From NCBI RefSeq assembly GCF_003386235.1, contig NZ_QRDZ01000024.1:41405-105404 (forward strand): a DNA stretch of 64,000 nucleotides, in the 5' to 3' direction. Made by a program: the position numbers and the translations under genes. The notes below the pieces were generated by a model. That model was given only the letters and a program-made list of their open reading frames with translations. It was not told the DNA's origin and made no database searches. The DNA is from Cohnella phaseoli (GTDB taxonomy: Bacteria; Bacillota; Bacilli; Paenibacillales; Paenibacillaceae). Shown one piece after another: positions 34,347 to 44,083 of the stretch. Position 1 is the stretch's first letter, and every line of letters starts with the position of its first letter.

Positions 34347-37300
34347 AGCGGATCGTCCCTCCTTGCTTCAAGCTCCAACCGTCTCCATAGCTGCTCCCGG
34401 TCGGTCGCCTTGCTTAATGTGTGGTACCCGTTGCCCTCAACCTGGCTGTCGAAGTGGCATACGGGGCGAAAGTCGCAGAAGGCGCAGGGGCTGCGCTTGT
34501 CCATCCGGTAAGGCGCAATTGCCACGTCCCCGTCCGCGATCCGTTTGCCGATGCGGCGAATTTGCGAGCGAACCGAGCTTCGCAGCACATCCCATTCGTT
34601 CTCGCTCGCGACCTGGGAGCGCGCCGAGAACGTGCCGTCCTTCTTGAATTCGACGGGCACAACGGCCGACTTGCTCGAATCGCTCAATGTTTCGTCCATC
34701 AGCTTGACCGACTCGCCGTCGGCGAGCAGCAAGCCCTGCATCCGATACTGCTTAAACAAGGCGTTTTTGGCCTCCTCGGGAGACAGGCCGTTCGCTGAAT
34801 TAAGCAACGGATTCTGCACGTGAAAATAAAGCACGCCCGCCGGCTTCGCGGGACGACCGAGCCAGTGCGGAGCATGCGTCACGACGACGTCGAGGTACGT
34901 CAGCATCTGCAGCGACAGCCCGTGCGCCACCTCGTCCAGCTTCAGCTTCGTCTCGCTCGACTTGTAGTCCAGGATGCGCAGCAGCAGACCTGCGGATGAT
35001 TCGGCCGCATCCACGCGGTCGATCTTCCCGACGATGTCCATCCATCTCGTTGCGTCCAGCGGCAGCGAAAGCGCGGGCAAAAGTCCGTCCGGTCCGAAGC
35101 TCAGCTCCAGCCCCACCGGCTTAAAAGCAGATAACGTCGCATGCTCTCCCAGCATTGCAGACGCCTTCGTCACAATGTCTCGCAGCTTGCGCGCCATGAC
35201 TTGGTGTCGGTGAGAGGACAGCAAGATTTGCGACTGAACGCGCGGCAGCAGCTTGTCCACCGAGACGGCCGCCTCGCTCTGCCACTTGGCCGCATCCATT
35301 CCAGCCGGCCCTTCGGCAAACAGCTTCTCGGTCGTCTGCCGCAGCGCGGCATGGAACAGCTGCCCGATGTCGGGCGATTCGACCCGGTATAGACGCCTTT
35401 CCTGCAGACGCAGCCCATGCACGGCAAAATGCTGGAACGGGCAAGCGATAAACCGCTCCATCCGCGATACGCTGGCCAGCAGCCTGTCCCCATACAGCAG
35501 ACGACTCGTCTCCGGCGAAAGCGGCTTCTCTTCGTTCGTGTAGCTCAAGGAGCCGATAAGCGAACGCAGCCGCGGTTGCCATTCGTCGCGGCTGAGCAGC
35601 CAGTCATAGACCGCCCACCAGCCCGGCGCCATCGCCTCTCCCTGCCGCCAGCCTCGCAGCCGGTTCAGCAGGTGCGTCATCGCTTTTCCCGGGTGAGCCG
35701 CATAAGCCAGCTGTTCCTTCTCCGGCTGCTCCGACTGCGGCTCGGCTGCGACGGCTTGCACCGGAATGCCGGGGAACCGCTTGCGCAGCTTGCCGATCCA
35801 TTGCGACGGAAGCAGCGTCTGGCCTTCCTCGTTGGCGATCGGATAGCTGATCCACAGATGATGAGACGGCGTAGTCAGCGTCAAATACGCCAGAAACTCC
35901 TCGTCGAGCAGCCTGCGGCGCGCACCCGGCGCAAGCTTGAGTCCCGCCGACGCCAGCCTGTCCCGCTCCTCTTCCGCGATCAGGCCGTTCTCGGGAATGC
36001 GCATCGGCAGAACGCCGTCGCTGGCGCCGAGCAAATAAACGATACGGACGCGATCCGATCTCGTGCGCTCCGGACTGCCGATCAGCACGCCGTCCAACGA
36101 CGGCGGCACAGCACCCAGCTTCAGCTCCTCCAGCCCGGAATCGACCATTCCTGCGAACAGCTCAAGCTCCGGCGGCCGCTCCCCCATCAACTCGACCAGT
36201 TGATCGAGCAAATACACGACGCCGTCCCAGAGCGGACGATGAACCGCCATCCGATCCGGTCTTCCCGCGAGCTCGTCCTCCTTCGTCCAGCTTTCAAGTC
36301 GATCCGCCGCCCCCGTCTCTTCCAGAAACAGATACACGGCTTCGCACAGCTCGCGAACCGAGCCGGCCGCTTTAAGCCGCTTTTCCAACGCCAGCAGCGG
36401 CTTAAGCAAGGCGTCGCGAACTTCCAGCATCGTTTGCATCTCGCGCTCGACTGCGGAACCGGGCTCGGACTCGTTCTCGATATCTCCGCCGTACAACGGA
36501 AACCACGATTTCTCCGCATGCCAGCGCCAGCCGTCGATCCCCGCGGCCAGCGCGTAATTTTCCAGCCGGTCCACCTCGTCGCGCGTCACCCTGCGTTCCG
36601 GCGTGTCCAATAAATCCGTTTTCGCGCAGCGGAATACCGCCTCCGCCCGCCAGCCACCTGTCACGCATTCAAGCGCCGAGCGCACAAATTCCACGAACGG
36701 ATGATGCGAGACGCCCGCTTTGCCGTCCAGAAAGTGCGGTATGCCGTAATCGTCCAGCGCCGCCTCCAGCAGATCGGCGTAATCGTTCAGATTGCGCACG
36801 AAAACGGCCATCTCCCGCCAGCGAGCGCCTTCCTCTCTCACTCTGCGCAGCATGTCGCGCGCGACCGCCTCGACTTCCGTTCGGCGATTGGCGGCTTCAT
36901 GCAAAGACAAGCCGCAGCGCGGATGCTCCGATCGCAACAGGTACGAATCGCCGCTCCATCGTTTCCGGTTGTCCCAGTTCCGTTCGAGGAAAGCCAGCAT
37001 CTCATTTTCGCGGAAACGGGGGGCGACTTCAGGCTCCAGCACCACCGGAGTCTCCAGCGCGACGCCTGCCGCCTGGGACAACTCGCACAACTGTGCGGAA
37101 GTCTCCGCCGTCGGATGAAACAGATCCAGCTCATCCGGTCTCTCCCCCGCGCCATAAGGACGGTCGACGCATAGCGCCACGCTCACCCGCTCCGCTTTAG
37201 CCAGCAGCGCTTCGATTACCGCGAATTCGCCGGGCGTAAAGCCATTAAAGCCGTCGAGCCAAATTTCGGCGCCGGACAGCAAATTGGAGCTATGCGCTCC

Positions 37301-37882
37301 CCGGGCAAGCCAGCCTAGCATATCTTCTCCGTCCAACCAATGACCGGACAGCTCCCGCTCCATATCGCCGTAGATCAGCGCCAGGTCGTGCAGCTTGTCC
37401 GCAAGCATCACGCCTTCCTTAGCCCCGCCCGTTGCGCGCGTCGCGGTTTCTGCATATCCGGACAGCTTCTCGCTGTCGACGCCGTAACGCTTCATCTCCG
37501 TCAGCAGCTCGGTAATACCGGCGATCAGCCCGGACTCTCCCTTGCCGCCGCAAAATAATCTTAAACTTTCTCTTCTTGCCTCCATCACCTTATGTAAGAG
37601 CATCGCTTTGCCGTTATCGTGAATCGGCACGACCGCCGAGCCGCCCGTCTCCTGCATCACGCGAAACGCCAGCCTGCGAAAGCTTAACACCTGCATCCTC
37701 ATAAACCCGCTTAACCCCGGCGTCGTCGCCATCGCATACTCCGCCTGGAAAGTCGCCTGCTCGGGCACAAGCAGAATCAACGGCGCTCCGAGCGGAGCCT
37801 CCTGCAGCCTGGTTCTGATTTCGTCCAGACACAGTCTCGTCTTCCCGCTTCCGGAGCGACCCGTAATCAGCCGCAACGTCAT
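34343..37882 (-). CDS. addB: ATP-dependent helicase/nuclease subunit B (AddB)
   Basis: 1179-residue partner of AddA with a nuclease domain and Chi recognition in an inactive helicase fold. The N-terminal P-loop GRSGSGKTRLCLDEI (Lys14) is kept, as in Bacillus. The Fe-S cluster cysteines are visible: one in RFIACPFQHFAVHGL (~805) and three in SPCAFCDFRPVCHF near the C terminus. The nuclease region includes RILDYKSSETKLKL. GGAGGGG precedes the ATG. Operon addB-addA with a four-base overlap. Confidence 0.97.
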   Translation of the reverse strand: MTLRLITGRSGSGKTRLCLDEIRTRLQEAPLGAPLILLVPEQATFQAEYAMATTPGLSGFMRMQVLSFRRLAFRVMQETGGSAVVPIHDNGKAMLLHKVMEARRESLRLFCGGKGESGLIAGITELLTEMKRYGVDSEKLSGYAETATRATGGAKEGVMLADKLHDLALIYGDMERELSGHWLDGEDMLGWLARGAHSSNLLSGAEIWLDGFNGFTPGEFAVIEALLAKAERVSVALCVDRPYGAGERPDELDLFHPTAETSAQLCELSQAAGVALETPVVLEPEVAPRFRENEMLAFLERNWDNRKRWSGDSYLLRSEHPRCGLSLHEAANRRTEVEAVARDMLRRVREEGARWREMAVFVRNLNDYADLLEAALDDYGIPHFLDGKAGVSHHPFVEFVRSALECVTGGWRAEAVFRCAKTDLLDTPERRVTRDEVDRLENYALAAGIDGWRWHAEKSWFPLYGGDIENESEPGSAVEREMQTMLEVRDALLKPLLALEKRLKAAGSVRELCEAVYLFLEETGAADRLESWTKEDELAGRPDRMAVHRPLWDGVVYLLDQLVELMGERPPELELFAGMVDSGLEELKLGAVPPSLDGVLIGSPERTRSDRVRIVYLLGASDGVLPMRIPENGLIAEEERDRLASAGLKLAPGARRRLLDEEFLAYLTLTTPSHHLWISYPIANEEGQTLLPSQWIGKLRKRFPGIPVQAVAAEPQSEQPEKEQLAYAAHPGKAMTHLLNRLRGWRQGEAMAPGWWAVYDWLLSRDEWQPRLRSLIGSLSYTNEEKPLSPETSRLLYGDRLLASVSRMERFIACPFQHFAVHGLRLQERRLYRVESPDIGQLFHAALRQTTEKLFAEGPAGMDAAKWQSEAAVSVDKLLPRVQSQILLSSHRHQVMARKLRDIVTKASAMLGEHATLSAFKPVGLELSFGPDGLLPALSLPLDATRWMDIVGKIDRVDAAESSAGLLLRILDYKSSETKLKLDEVAHGLSLQMLTYLDVVVTHAPHWLGRPAKPAGVLYFHVQNPLLNSANGLSPEEAKNALFKQYRMQGLLLADGESVKLMDETLSDSSKSAVVPVEFKKDGTFSARSQVASENEWDVLRSSVRSQIRRIGKRIADGDVAIAPYRMDKRSPCAFCDFRPVCHFDSQVEGNGYHTLSKATDREQLWRRLELEARRDDPL

Positions 37883-38022
37883 ACGTTTCCCCTCCGTTTT
37901 CCTCTAACCGATTAACCTTCAACTTATTGAGTATTGTAACATATTTGAGAAAACGAATAGTAATAGGGCAGGCCATGGATAAGATTGGTAGGTGTGGAGC
38001 CGACGCGAAAAGGCATGCAATA

Positions 38023-38052
38023 AAAAAACGCCAAGGCCTCCCTCAGCGTTTA
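38023..38052 (-). terminator. Terminator of the mrp operon
   Basis: AAACGC/GCGTTT outer stem with inner AGGCC pairing, then TTTTTTT on minus, 30 bases after mrpG. Confidence 0.72.
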
Positions 38053-38082
38053 CTCTAATCTCCCAACCCAATTCAGTCCAGC

Positions 38083-38469
38083 CTAAGTCCCTTCCGTCCG
38101 AGCTTCCTTCTTCTTCGCCCGCTCCAAGTCTTCGGCCAGTTCGTCCTTGATGCTGGAATCCGACAGCTTAACGCCGAACCGATAGGCGGATCTGACGATC
38201 AAATGCCCGGTCACGGGGGCCGTCAGAAAAACGAAGACGATGCCGAGCAGCAGCCGTACGCTGAAGTAATCGTCAACGAACAGAAAGTGAATAAACGTCC
38301 CGAGCAAAATAAACAGGATGCCCAGCGTGATGCTTTTTGTCGCGGCATGCGAGCGATTGTAGACGTCGGGAAGCCGGATAAAGCCGAGCGAGCTGAGCGT
38401 GTTCATTAGCGTTCCGATAATGACCATGACGACCACGATCGTTTCAATGATTTCCTTTGCTGCGCTCAA
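38083..38469 (-). CDS. mrpG: Na+/H+ antiporter subunit MrpG (MnhG)
   Basis: 128-residue subunit with three TM segments (~8-30, 42-62, 68-90) and a charged, Lys/Glu-rich C-terminal tail. Family blocks: GTLMNTLSSLGFIRLPDVYNRSHAATKS, FLTAPVTGHLIVRSAYRFG (in pieces). The TTG at 38469 has GGGGAG upstream and lies inside mrpF (26-base overlap). Last gene of the seven-gene operon. Confidence 0.94.
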   Translation of the reverse strand: MSAAKEIIETIVVVMVIIGTLMNTLSSLGFIRLPDVYNRSHAATKSITLGILFILLGTFIHFLFVDDYFSVRLLLGIVFVFLTAPVTGHLIVRSAYRFGVKLSDSSIKDELAEDLERAKKKEARTEGT

Positions 38470-38731
38470 TGGCGACTCCCCTTTCCAGAAACTTGCAAAG
38501 CGCGACAGTACTTAAAAACGCCAAAATGCCGATCAACAAAATCGTCTCCAAATAGGCGTGCGAATTGAGCAAAATCGATAACACGGCTACGATCCCGATA
38601 ACGTTATAGCCTATCGAATCGAGCGCCAGAATGCGATCGGATAAGGAAGGCCCCTTAATGACGCGATAAAGGGCAATGACGATAGATATTGTAAGCAGAA
38701 GCATCGACAACTTGAGCAGCGTATCGAACAT
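38444..38731 (-). CDS. mrpF: Na+/H+ antiporter subunit MrpF (MnhF)
   Basis: 95 residues, three TM segments. Core block VIKGPSLSDRILALDSIGYNVIG is the MrpF signature. ATG overlaps the mrpE stop by one base (TAATG). Part of the cation/proton antiporter complex; MrpF is also implicated in bile-salt export in Bacillus. Confidence 0.94.
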   Translation of the reverse strand: MFDTLLKLSMLLLTISIVIALYRVIKGPSLSDRILALDSIGYNVIGIVAVLSILLNSHAYLETILLIGILAFLSTVALCKFLERGVAIERSKGNH

Positions 38732-39204
38732 TAGCGCATCACCTCGATAATAACATCCTCCAGCTTGTTTTTCGTTTTAATAACGGAGTTGCTCATTTTC
38801 ATATCCATAGCGTGGACGTACAATATGCCTTCCTCCGGGGCAATCTCCATCACGACCGAGCCCGGCGTAAGCGTCAACAGGTTGACGAGCATGGCCAGCT
38901 CCCAATCCGTTTTCAGCTTAGTCCTCATCTTGAAAATACCGGGTTGTATGTTCAGTCTGGGACGAATGATCTGGCCAATCACGACAATGCTGGAGAGGAT
39001 CAGATCAATCCCGAACAAGTACATCAGCTTCAGAATCGCCCACAGCTTCCTGCCGTAGAAGGGGGTCGGAAAAAATCTTCTGAACCAAAAAATAATGAAG
39101 AAGCCAAGAATAAAACCGATGGTGAACGTTAGCGTGTTCCATACATCGTGGAGCAGCATCCATATTACGGCGATCAGCAGATTGAGCAAAATTTGCATCG
39201 TCAT
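38731..39204 (-). CDS. mrpE: Na+/H+ antiporter subunit MrpE (MnhE)
   Basis: 157 residues; two N-terminal TM segments and a cytosolic domain. Signature blocks: FFPTPFYGRKLWAILKLMYLF, LTLTPGSVVMEIAPEEGILYVHAMDM (in pieces). The ATG overlaps the mrpD stop (ATGA). Supports complex assembly and activity. Confidence 0.94.
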   Translation of the reverse strand: MTMQILLNLLIAVIWMLLHDVWNTLTFTIGFILGFFIIFWFRRFFPTPFYGRKLWAILKLMYLFGIDLILSSIVVIGQIIRPRLNIQPGIFKMRTKLKTDWELAMLVNLLTLTPGSVVMEIAPEEGILYVHAMDMKMSNSVIKTKNKLEDVIIEVMR

Positions 39205-40676
39205 GATAGCACCGCCTCGATGTAGATGGCCGGATTGACAAGCGGTTCAACGGCCTGGCGGACGTAGAACATAATCTCCTCCGCTCCCAGCCCGAAGCCG
39301 ACGACAAGTGCGGCTAGAAGAAAGCTCGGGAGCAGCGCCCCCTTGCCTGTCGACTTCTCCTCTCCTTCGCTTAGAAGCGTCTCTCCCCAGAAGCTATGGA
39401 TAAACACCTTCATCACCGAATACAGCACCAGCAGGCTCGACAACAAGCCAAGACCGACCAGCACGAACGCTTTCGCTTGAACGCCGCCCTGAAGAATCAT
39501 CACTTTGCCTACGAAGCCGCTGAGCGGCGGAACTCCGGCGAGCGCCAGCGCGGAGAGGAAAAACAGCCAGCCGAGAACCGGACGGAAGTGGATCAGTCCG
39601 CTGATTTCGCGCAGCTTATCCGTGCCGGCGATGCTGATGATCGCTCCACCTAGAATGAAGATCAACGCTTTGGCGATCATATCGTGAATCAAATAGTAGA
39701 CGGCTCCGCTCAACGCAGCCTCGGAAGCTACAGCTACTCCGAACAAAATAAAGCCGACTGACACGATCACGTTATAAGCGAGAATTTGCTTGATCCGCCA
39801 ATAAGCGATTACGCCCATAGCTCCCATAATCATCGTTAAGGCTGCAAGCCACATCAAAATTTCATGCGTAATTTGAGGCTGGTGGGGGAAAATCAGCGTA
39901 AACGTACGGATGATGCAATAAATGCCCACTTTGGTCAGCAGCGCGGCGAATAAAGCGGCGATGGGAGCCGGCGGCGCGCTGTAGGAGCCCGGAAGCCAGA
40001 AAAACAGAAACAGCGCGGACTTCAATCCGAATACGGTGAGAAACAACAGCGATACCGTCGTCGTCAGTCCATCCTGCCCCAGCTCGGCGACCCGTTGCGC
40101 GATATGAGCCATATTGAGCGTTCCCGTAATCGAGTACAAATAAGCGATCGCGATGACGAACAGGCTGGAGGCGACAATATTGATGACGATATATTTGATC
40201 GTCTCCCGCAGCTGAATTCTGCCTCCGCCCAAGCTGAGCAGCACATAGGAGGACAGCAGCATCACCTCGAAGAAAACGAACAAATTAAAAATATCCCCCG
40301 TTAGAAAAGAACCGTTAACCCCGCAAAGCAAAATCATGATCAATGGGAACGCGTAATGACGCTTGCGCCCGTCGTCAAGCGAATGATAGGCATAGAGCAG
40401 ACAGGCCAATGTCACGATAGAGGTAATCGTAATCAGGATAGCCGCCAGCATGTCTACGACTAGCGGAATTCCGTAGGGCGCTTCCCAGCCGCCCACATGC
40501 AGCACTAGAATGCCGTCCCGGGATACGGTCCGCACAAGCAACGCAGAGACGACCAGCGTTGCGAGCGTCCCGACGGTAGCCAGACCCACCTGCAGCCGTA
40601 TGCGGTAACGAACGAAAAACATCAGCACGCCGAACAGCAATGGCGTGACGATCGGAAACACGGCCAGATTATTCAT
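39201..40676 (-). CDS. mrpD: Na+/H+ antiporter subunit MrpD (MnhD)
   Basis: 491-residue Nuo-M/N-like proton-channel subunit with about 14 TM segments. Conserved Glu in SSYVLLSLGGGR-preceding FEVMLL (near 137), the Lys in VFGLKSALFLFFWLPGSYSAPPAPIAALFAALLTKVGIY (in pieces), and MAKALIFILGGAII-type helix-break motifs. The ATG lies in the end of mrpC. One of two antiporter-like subunits with MrpA. Confidence 0.96.
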   Translation of the reverse strand: MNNLAVFPIVTPLLFGVLMFFVRYRIRLQVGLATVGTLATLVVSALLVRTVSRDGILVLHVGGWEAPYGIPLVVDMLAAILITITSIVTLACLLYAYHSLDDGRKRHYAFPLIMILLCGVNGSFLTGDIFNLFVFFEVMLLSSYVLLSLGGGRIQLRETIKYIVINIVASSLFVIAIAYLYSITGTLNMAHIAQRVAELGQDGLTTTVSLLFLTVFGLKSALFLFFWLPGSYSAPPAPIAALFAALLTKVGIYCIIRTFTLIFPHQPQITHEILMWLAALTMIMGAMGVIAYWRIKQILAYNVIVSVGFILFGVAVASEAALSGAVYYLIHDMIAKALIFILGGAIISIAGTDKLREISGLIHFRPVLGWLFFLSALALAGVPPLSGFVGKVMILQGGVQAKAFVLVGLGLLSSLLVLYSVMKVFIHSFWGETLLSEGEEKSTGKGALLPSFLLAALVVGFGLGAEEIMFYVRQAVEPLVNPAIYIEAVLS

Positions 40677-41007
40677 TATCTTGTCCCCTTAACTGCTCCA
40701 CATCGTCCGTGCCATGCTCCTTATAAGTTCGGTAAGCGAGCACAAGCGAAAATGCGGTAAGCGAAAAGCTGATTACGATGGATGTCAGAATAAGCGCTTG
40801 CGGGACGGGGTCGGTATAGCTCTCCGCTTCTTCTCCTAGCAGCGGAGCCGCCCCGCGCTTTAGTCCGTTGATGGCCATGAGCATAATATGGACGCCGTGC
40901 GTAAACAACGACATTCCGAGAATAATGCGCAGAAGCGTCTTGCTTAACATGAGATAAGTACCGACGGTGAACAGTACGCCTGCGGTAATCGTCATTAAAG
41001 TTTCCAT
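40669..41007 (-). CDS. mrpC: Na+/H+ antiporter subunit MrpC (MnhC)
   Basis: 112-residue NuoK-like subunit with three TM segments. Core: GTYLMLSKTLLRIILGMSLFTHGVH and DPVPQALILTSIVISFSLTAF (in pieces). The ATG follows the mrpB stop by one base. Ends eight bases inside mrpD. Confidence 0.95.
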   Translation of the reverse strand: METLMTITAGVLFTVGTYLMLSKTLLRIILGMSLFTHGVHIMLMAINGLKRGAAPLLGEEAESYTDPVPQALILTSIVISFSLTAFSLVLAYRTYKEHGTDDVEQLRGQDNE

Positions 41008-41008
41008 A

Positions 41009-41431
41009 TTACATGTCCTCGCTAATGCTTCTAATAATCGTCATCGTTGTGCCGACTACGGCCAAGTAGACGCCTAAATCGAATACTAGGGCGGTGCCGA
41101 TGCCCGTCTTGCCCAGAAGCGGCAGATCGACGTATTTGTACACCTGGGTCAGAAAAGCCGAATCCACGACGACGGCGCTGATACCGGTCAAGAGAGCCAT
41201 CAGCACGCCGATCGCTCCGATGATCTTAAAATCCACCGGAATAATCTCCTGGATCGTTTCCGCGTCGAACGCGATATAAAGCAGCATAAGCGCCGAGGCG
41301 GTGATCAAGCCGCCGATAAATCCCCCTCCGGGGTTATGGTGCCCTGCAAAAAGAATGTAGATCGAAAAGGTCATAATGATAAACACGAGCACTTTGGCCG
41401 CCGTCTGCAAAATCAGATCCGAGAATTTCAA
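41009..41431 (-). CDS. mrpB: Na+/H+ antiporter subunit MrpB (MnhB), TTG start
   Basis: 140 residues, four TM segments. MnhB signature FAGHHNPGGGFIGGLI near residues 28-43. The TTG at 41431 follows AAGGGGGG and overlaps the mrpA stop by four bases. Confidence 0.94.
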   Translation of the reverse strand: MKFSDLILQTAAKVLVFIIMTFSIYILFAGHHNPGGGFIGGLITASALMLLYIAFDAETIQEIIPVDFKIIGAIGVLMALLTGISAVVVDSAFLTQVYKYVDLPLLGKTGIGTALVFDLGVYLAVVGTTMTIIRSISEDM

Positions 41432-43821
41432 CGCTTTTCCCCCCTTGACTTGCGGAGTTTGATCAGCGTATACACGCCTATGCCCGCCGTAAACAGGACG
41501 ACGCTTTCCAGCATCGTATCGAAAGCGCGGAAGTCGACGAGAATCGAGTTGACCATATTGCGGGCCCCCGAAAGCTCATACGAATTCAGGAAGAAATGCG
41601 AGATCGGCTTAAACGGATTCGTGCTTTGCGCCGAAATCCCGACCAAAGTAAATACCGTGCCGACGCCGATGGAAATCAGCAGATTGGATATTTTCACGCG
41701 AACCCGAACGATCTCGGTTTTCAGCTTAGGCAGGAAGTAGAAGCATAACAGGAACAGCGCGGTCGTAATCGTCTCTACGACAAGCTGCGTCAGCGCCAGG
41801 TCCGGAGCCCGGAATATGACGAACAGCAGCGATACCAGATAGCCTACCGCGCCCACTCCGATAATCGACGTCAATCTGGAATTGACGAACAGAACGAATC
41901 CGGCGGATACCGCAATGGATGCGGCCAGCAGGTACTCGTGCCATTCGATGATCGCGTTGGTAGAAGGATCGATGGCGAACGCCTGTTGAAGCACGAACGA
42001 GCCTCCGACGACGACAATCACGAACGTGAAAATATAGCTGAGATAGTTGTGGAGATAACCGTTCATGTAGGAGTTCGTAATCCGGCCGGACCACCGCTCC
42101 GCTCCCGTTAATCCCTGGTCGTACAAATGGTTGAAATCGAATTTGCGCGGCAATTCGTAGTAGATGTCCGACCATTTCTTATAGGTTTTGTACAGCAGCG
42201 TCCCCATGACGACGATGCCGATTGTCATGATCAGCTCTGCGTTAAAGCCGTGCCACGCTTGGATATGAACCTCGAACACCTCGCCCGGCTGCAGCAGAGT
42301 CGGCAAGATCGAACGCATCGCCGGCTCCAGCAAGGAGTAAGAGATCAGGTTCGGGAAGAAGAAAATGACGAGTACCAGAGTCGCCAGCACGATCGGCGAG
42401 ATCAGCATGCCGAATGGGGCTTCGTGCGGTTTCTTGTCCAGGCGCTCCGGACGGTAGGTTCCCGTGAACGTCTTGAACACGAAAACGAGACAGTACACGA
42501 AAGTAAACACGCTGGCCAGCCAAGCGGCGATCGGCAGCAGGATGACCCACTGATCGATATGCCGATAGGCTGTAAGCACTCCCGTAAAGAACATCTCCTT
42601 GCTCAGGAAGCCGCTGAACGGCGGAAGCCCGGCCATCGACAGCCCGCCGATAATGGTGAGCGAGAACGACACCGGCATCAAGCTCAGCAGGCCGCCTAGC
42701 TTACGGATATCGCGAGTTCCCGTCTCATGATCCAATATGCCGACGACCATAAAGAGCGAGCCCTTGAAGATGGAGTGATTAAACAGATGGAAGATGGCGG
42801 CCAGAATGGCGCCCGAGAACAGCATCGCCTGCGCTTCATAATTCGTGTGCAGCGCCAAGGACCCGATGCCCAGTAGCGACATGATCAAACCGAGCTGGCT
42901 GATCGTGGAGTACGCCAGCAGCGCCTTCAAGTCGAACTGACGAATCGCCATGAACGCGCCCCAGAACAAGGTGACGATTCCGACGATCGTAATGATCCAG
43001 AACCAGCTCATATGCCCCCCGAACACCGGGGTCATGCGCGCGATCAAGTAGACGCCCGCTTTTACCATCGTTGCAGAGTGCAAATACGCGCTGATCGGGG
43101 TAGGTGCTTCCATCGCGTCCGGAAGCCAAATATGGAAAGGAAATTGCGCCGACTTCGTGAACGCGCCGAGCATGACGAGCAGCATTGCGGGAATGAACAA
43201 CGAATCGTTCACGATCGCTTCCTTCATGCCGATAATCTCGCGAATGCTGAATGTTCCCGCCGCCGAGCCCAGCATCAAAAAGCCGAGCAGCATCGCGAAT
43301 CCGCCCGTTACCGTAATCAGCATCGCCTTTTGCGCGCCGTAGCGGGATCTTTTTCTCTGGTACCAATAAGCGATCAACAGGAAAGACGATACGCTCGTCG
43401 CCTCCCAGAAGACGTACAGCACCATCAAATTATCGGACAATACGATTCCGAGCATCGCGCCCATAAACACAAGTAAATAAATATAGAAGTTATGTAACGC
43501 TTCTCGATCTTTGGACATGTAATAGATGGAATAGATAATGACCAAAAAACCGATGCCCGTTATGATAAGAGCGAACAACATCGATAGTCCGTCTAAGTGC
43601 AAATCGAAGCGTATGCCTAGCGAGGGAATCCATGAAAAGGATTGAAACAACGGGGTCGAGCCTGACTGAAGCGGAAAATGAGCGGCAAAATAAACAAACA
43701 GCAACAAAGGAACGATAAGAACGAACCATCCCGTATGAATGCGCGGCACTTTCTTAAAAAACAGCGGCACGAAGACGGTGTACAGAAAAGGAAGCAGGAC
43801 AGCAAAATGCAACAACGACAA
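41428..43821 (-). CDS. mrpA: Na+/H+ antiporter subunit MrpA (MnhA), TTG start
   Basis: 797-residue NuoL-like subunit fused to an MrpB-like C-terminal part. About 20 TM segments. Signature blocks: FWEATSVSSFLLIAYWYQ (~135-152) with the key Glu, FPFHIWLPDAMEAPTPISAYLHSATMVKAGVYL (in pieces), and PPFSGFLSKEMFF; the C-terminal DUF4040/MbhB region includes APDLALTQLVVETITTALF. I chose TTG 43821 (GGGAGG seven bases upstream; start MSLLHFAVLLPFL) over a GTG at 43836 that overlaps that ribosome site. First gene of mrpABCDEFG, which exports Na+ for protons and supports pH and salt tolerance. Confidence 0.96.
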   Translation of the reverse strand: MSLLHFAVLLPFLYTVFVPLFFKKVPRIHTGWFVLIVPLLLFVYFAAHFPLQSGSTPLFQSFSWIPSLGIRFDLHLDGLSMLFALIITGIGFLVIIYSIYYMSKDREALHNFYIYLLVFMGAMLGIVLSDNLMVLYVFWEATSVSSFLLIAYWYQRKRSRYGAQKAMLITVTGGFAMLLGFLMLGSAAGTFSIREIIGMKEAIVNDSLFIPAMLLVMLGAFTKSAQFPFHIWLPDAMEAPTPISAYLHSATMVKAGVYLIARMTPVFGGHMSWFWIITIVGIVTLFWGAFMAIRQFDLKALLAYSTISQLGLIMSLLGIGSLALHTNYEAQAMLFSGAILAAIFHLFNHSIFKGSLFMVVGILDHETGTRDIRKLGGLLSLMPVSFSLTIIGGLSMAGLPPFSGFLSKEMFFTGVLTAYRHIDQWVILLPIAAWLASVFTFVYCLVFVFKTFTGTYRPERLDKKPHEAPFGMLISPIVLATLVLVIFFFPNLISYSLLEPAMRSILPTLLQPGEVFEVHIQAWHGFNAELIMTIGIVVMGTLLYKTYKKWSDIYYELPRKFDFNHLYDQGLTGAERWSGRITNSYMNGYLHNYLSYIFTFVIVVVGGSFVLQQAFAIDPSTNAIIEWHEYLLAASIAVSAGFVLFVNSRLTSIIGVGAVGYLVSLLFVIFRAPDLALTQLVVETITTALFLLCFYFLPKLKTEIVRVRVKISNLLISIGVGTVFTLVGISAQSTNPFKPISHFFLNSYELSGARNMVNSILVDFRAFDTMLESVVLFTAGIGVYTLIKLRKSRGEKR

Positions 43822-43960
43822 CTTGGAACCTCCCACTTGTACGATGATGTATGCAGACGACTCATTAAAAACGTATGAGCCTTTGCCTTATTATCCTCCC
43901 AAACTCATGATTGATTCACGGAAATACGGCTGTCACAATAACAGTGACCGTAATAGTAAC

Positions 43961-43990
43961 AGTATACACTAAACGCATTGACAGAACCAA
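43961..43990 (-). promoter_or_regulatory. Candidate promoter of the mrp operon
   Basis: TTGGTT (43990-43985), 18-base spacer, TATACT (43966-43961) on minus. Just downstream on the transcript is an inverted repeat GTCAC-N7-GTGAC (43948-43932) that could be an operator. The leader to mrpA is about 130 bases. Confidence 0.5.
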
Positions 43991-44016
43991 ACAAAAAATG
44001 TACGCTGTATTCAATG

Positions 44017-44058
44017 TCCGGGTACGGCTTGACAACCCGGATATCACCCCGCATTAAA
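44017..44058 (+). promoter_or_regulatory. Candidate promoter/operator of the Usp gene
   Basis: TTGACA (44029-44034) lies inside a perfect inverted repeat TCCGGGT-N11-ACCCGGA (44017-44041). An ATTAAA at 44053-44058 with 18-base spacing is the best -10. The repeat across the -35 suggests repressor control; this is inferred. Confidence 0.4.
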
Positions 44059-44083
44059 AGTTCAGACGAGGTGAATCGTTAAA

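Noticed and set aside
38023..38082. Attachment site or IS remnant near the mrp terminator
   Set aside because: Only an ordinary hairpin with T run; no flanking direct repeats or transposase frame.
41428..43836. GTG 43836 as the mrpA start
   Set aside because: It overlaps the GGGAGG ribosome site that fits TTG 43821, where the family N terminus begins.
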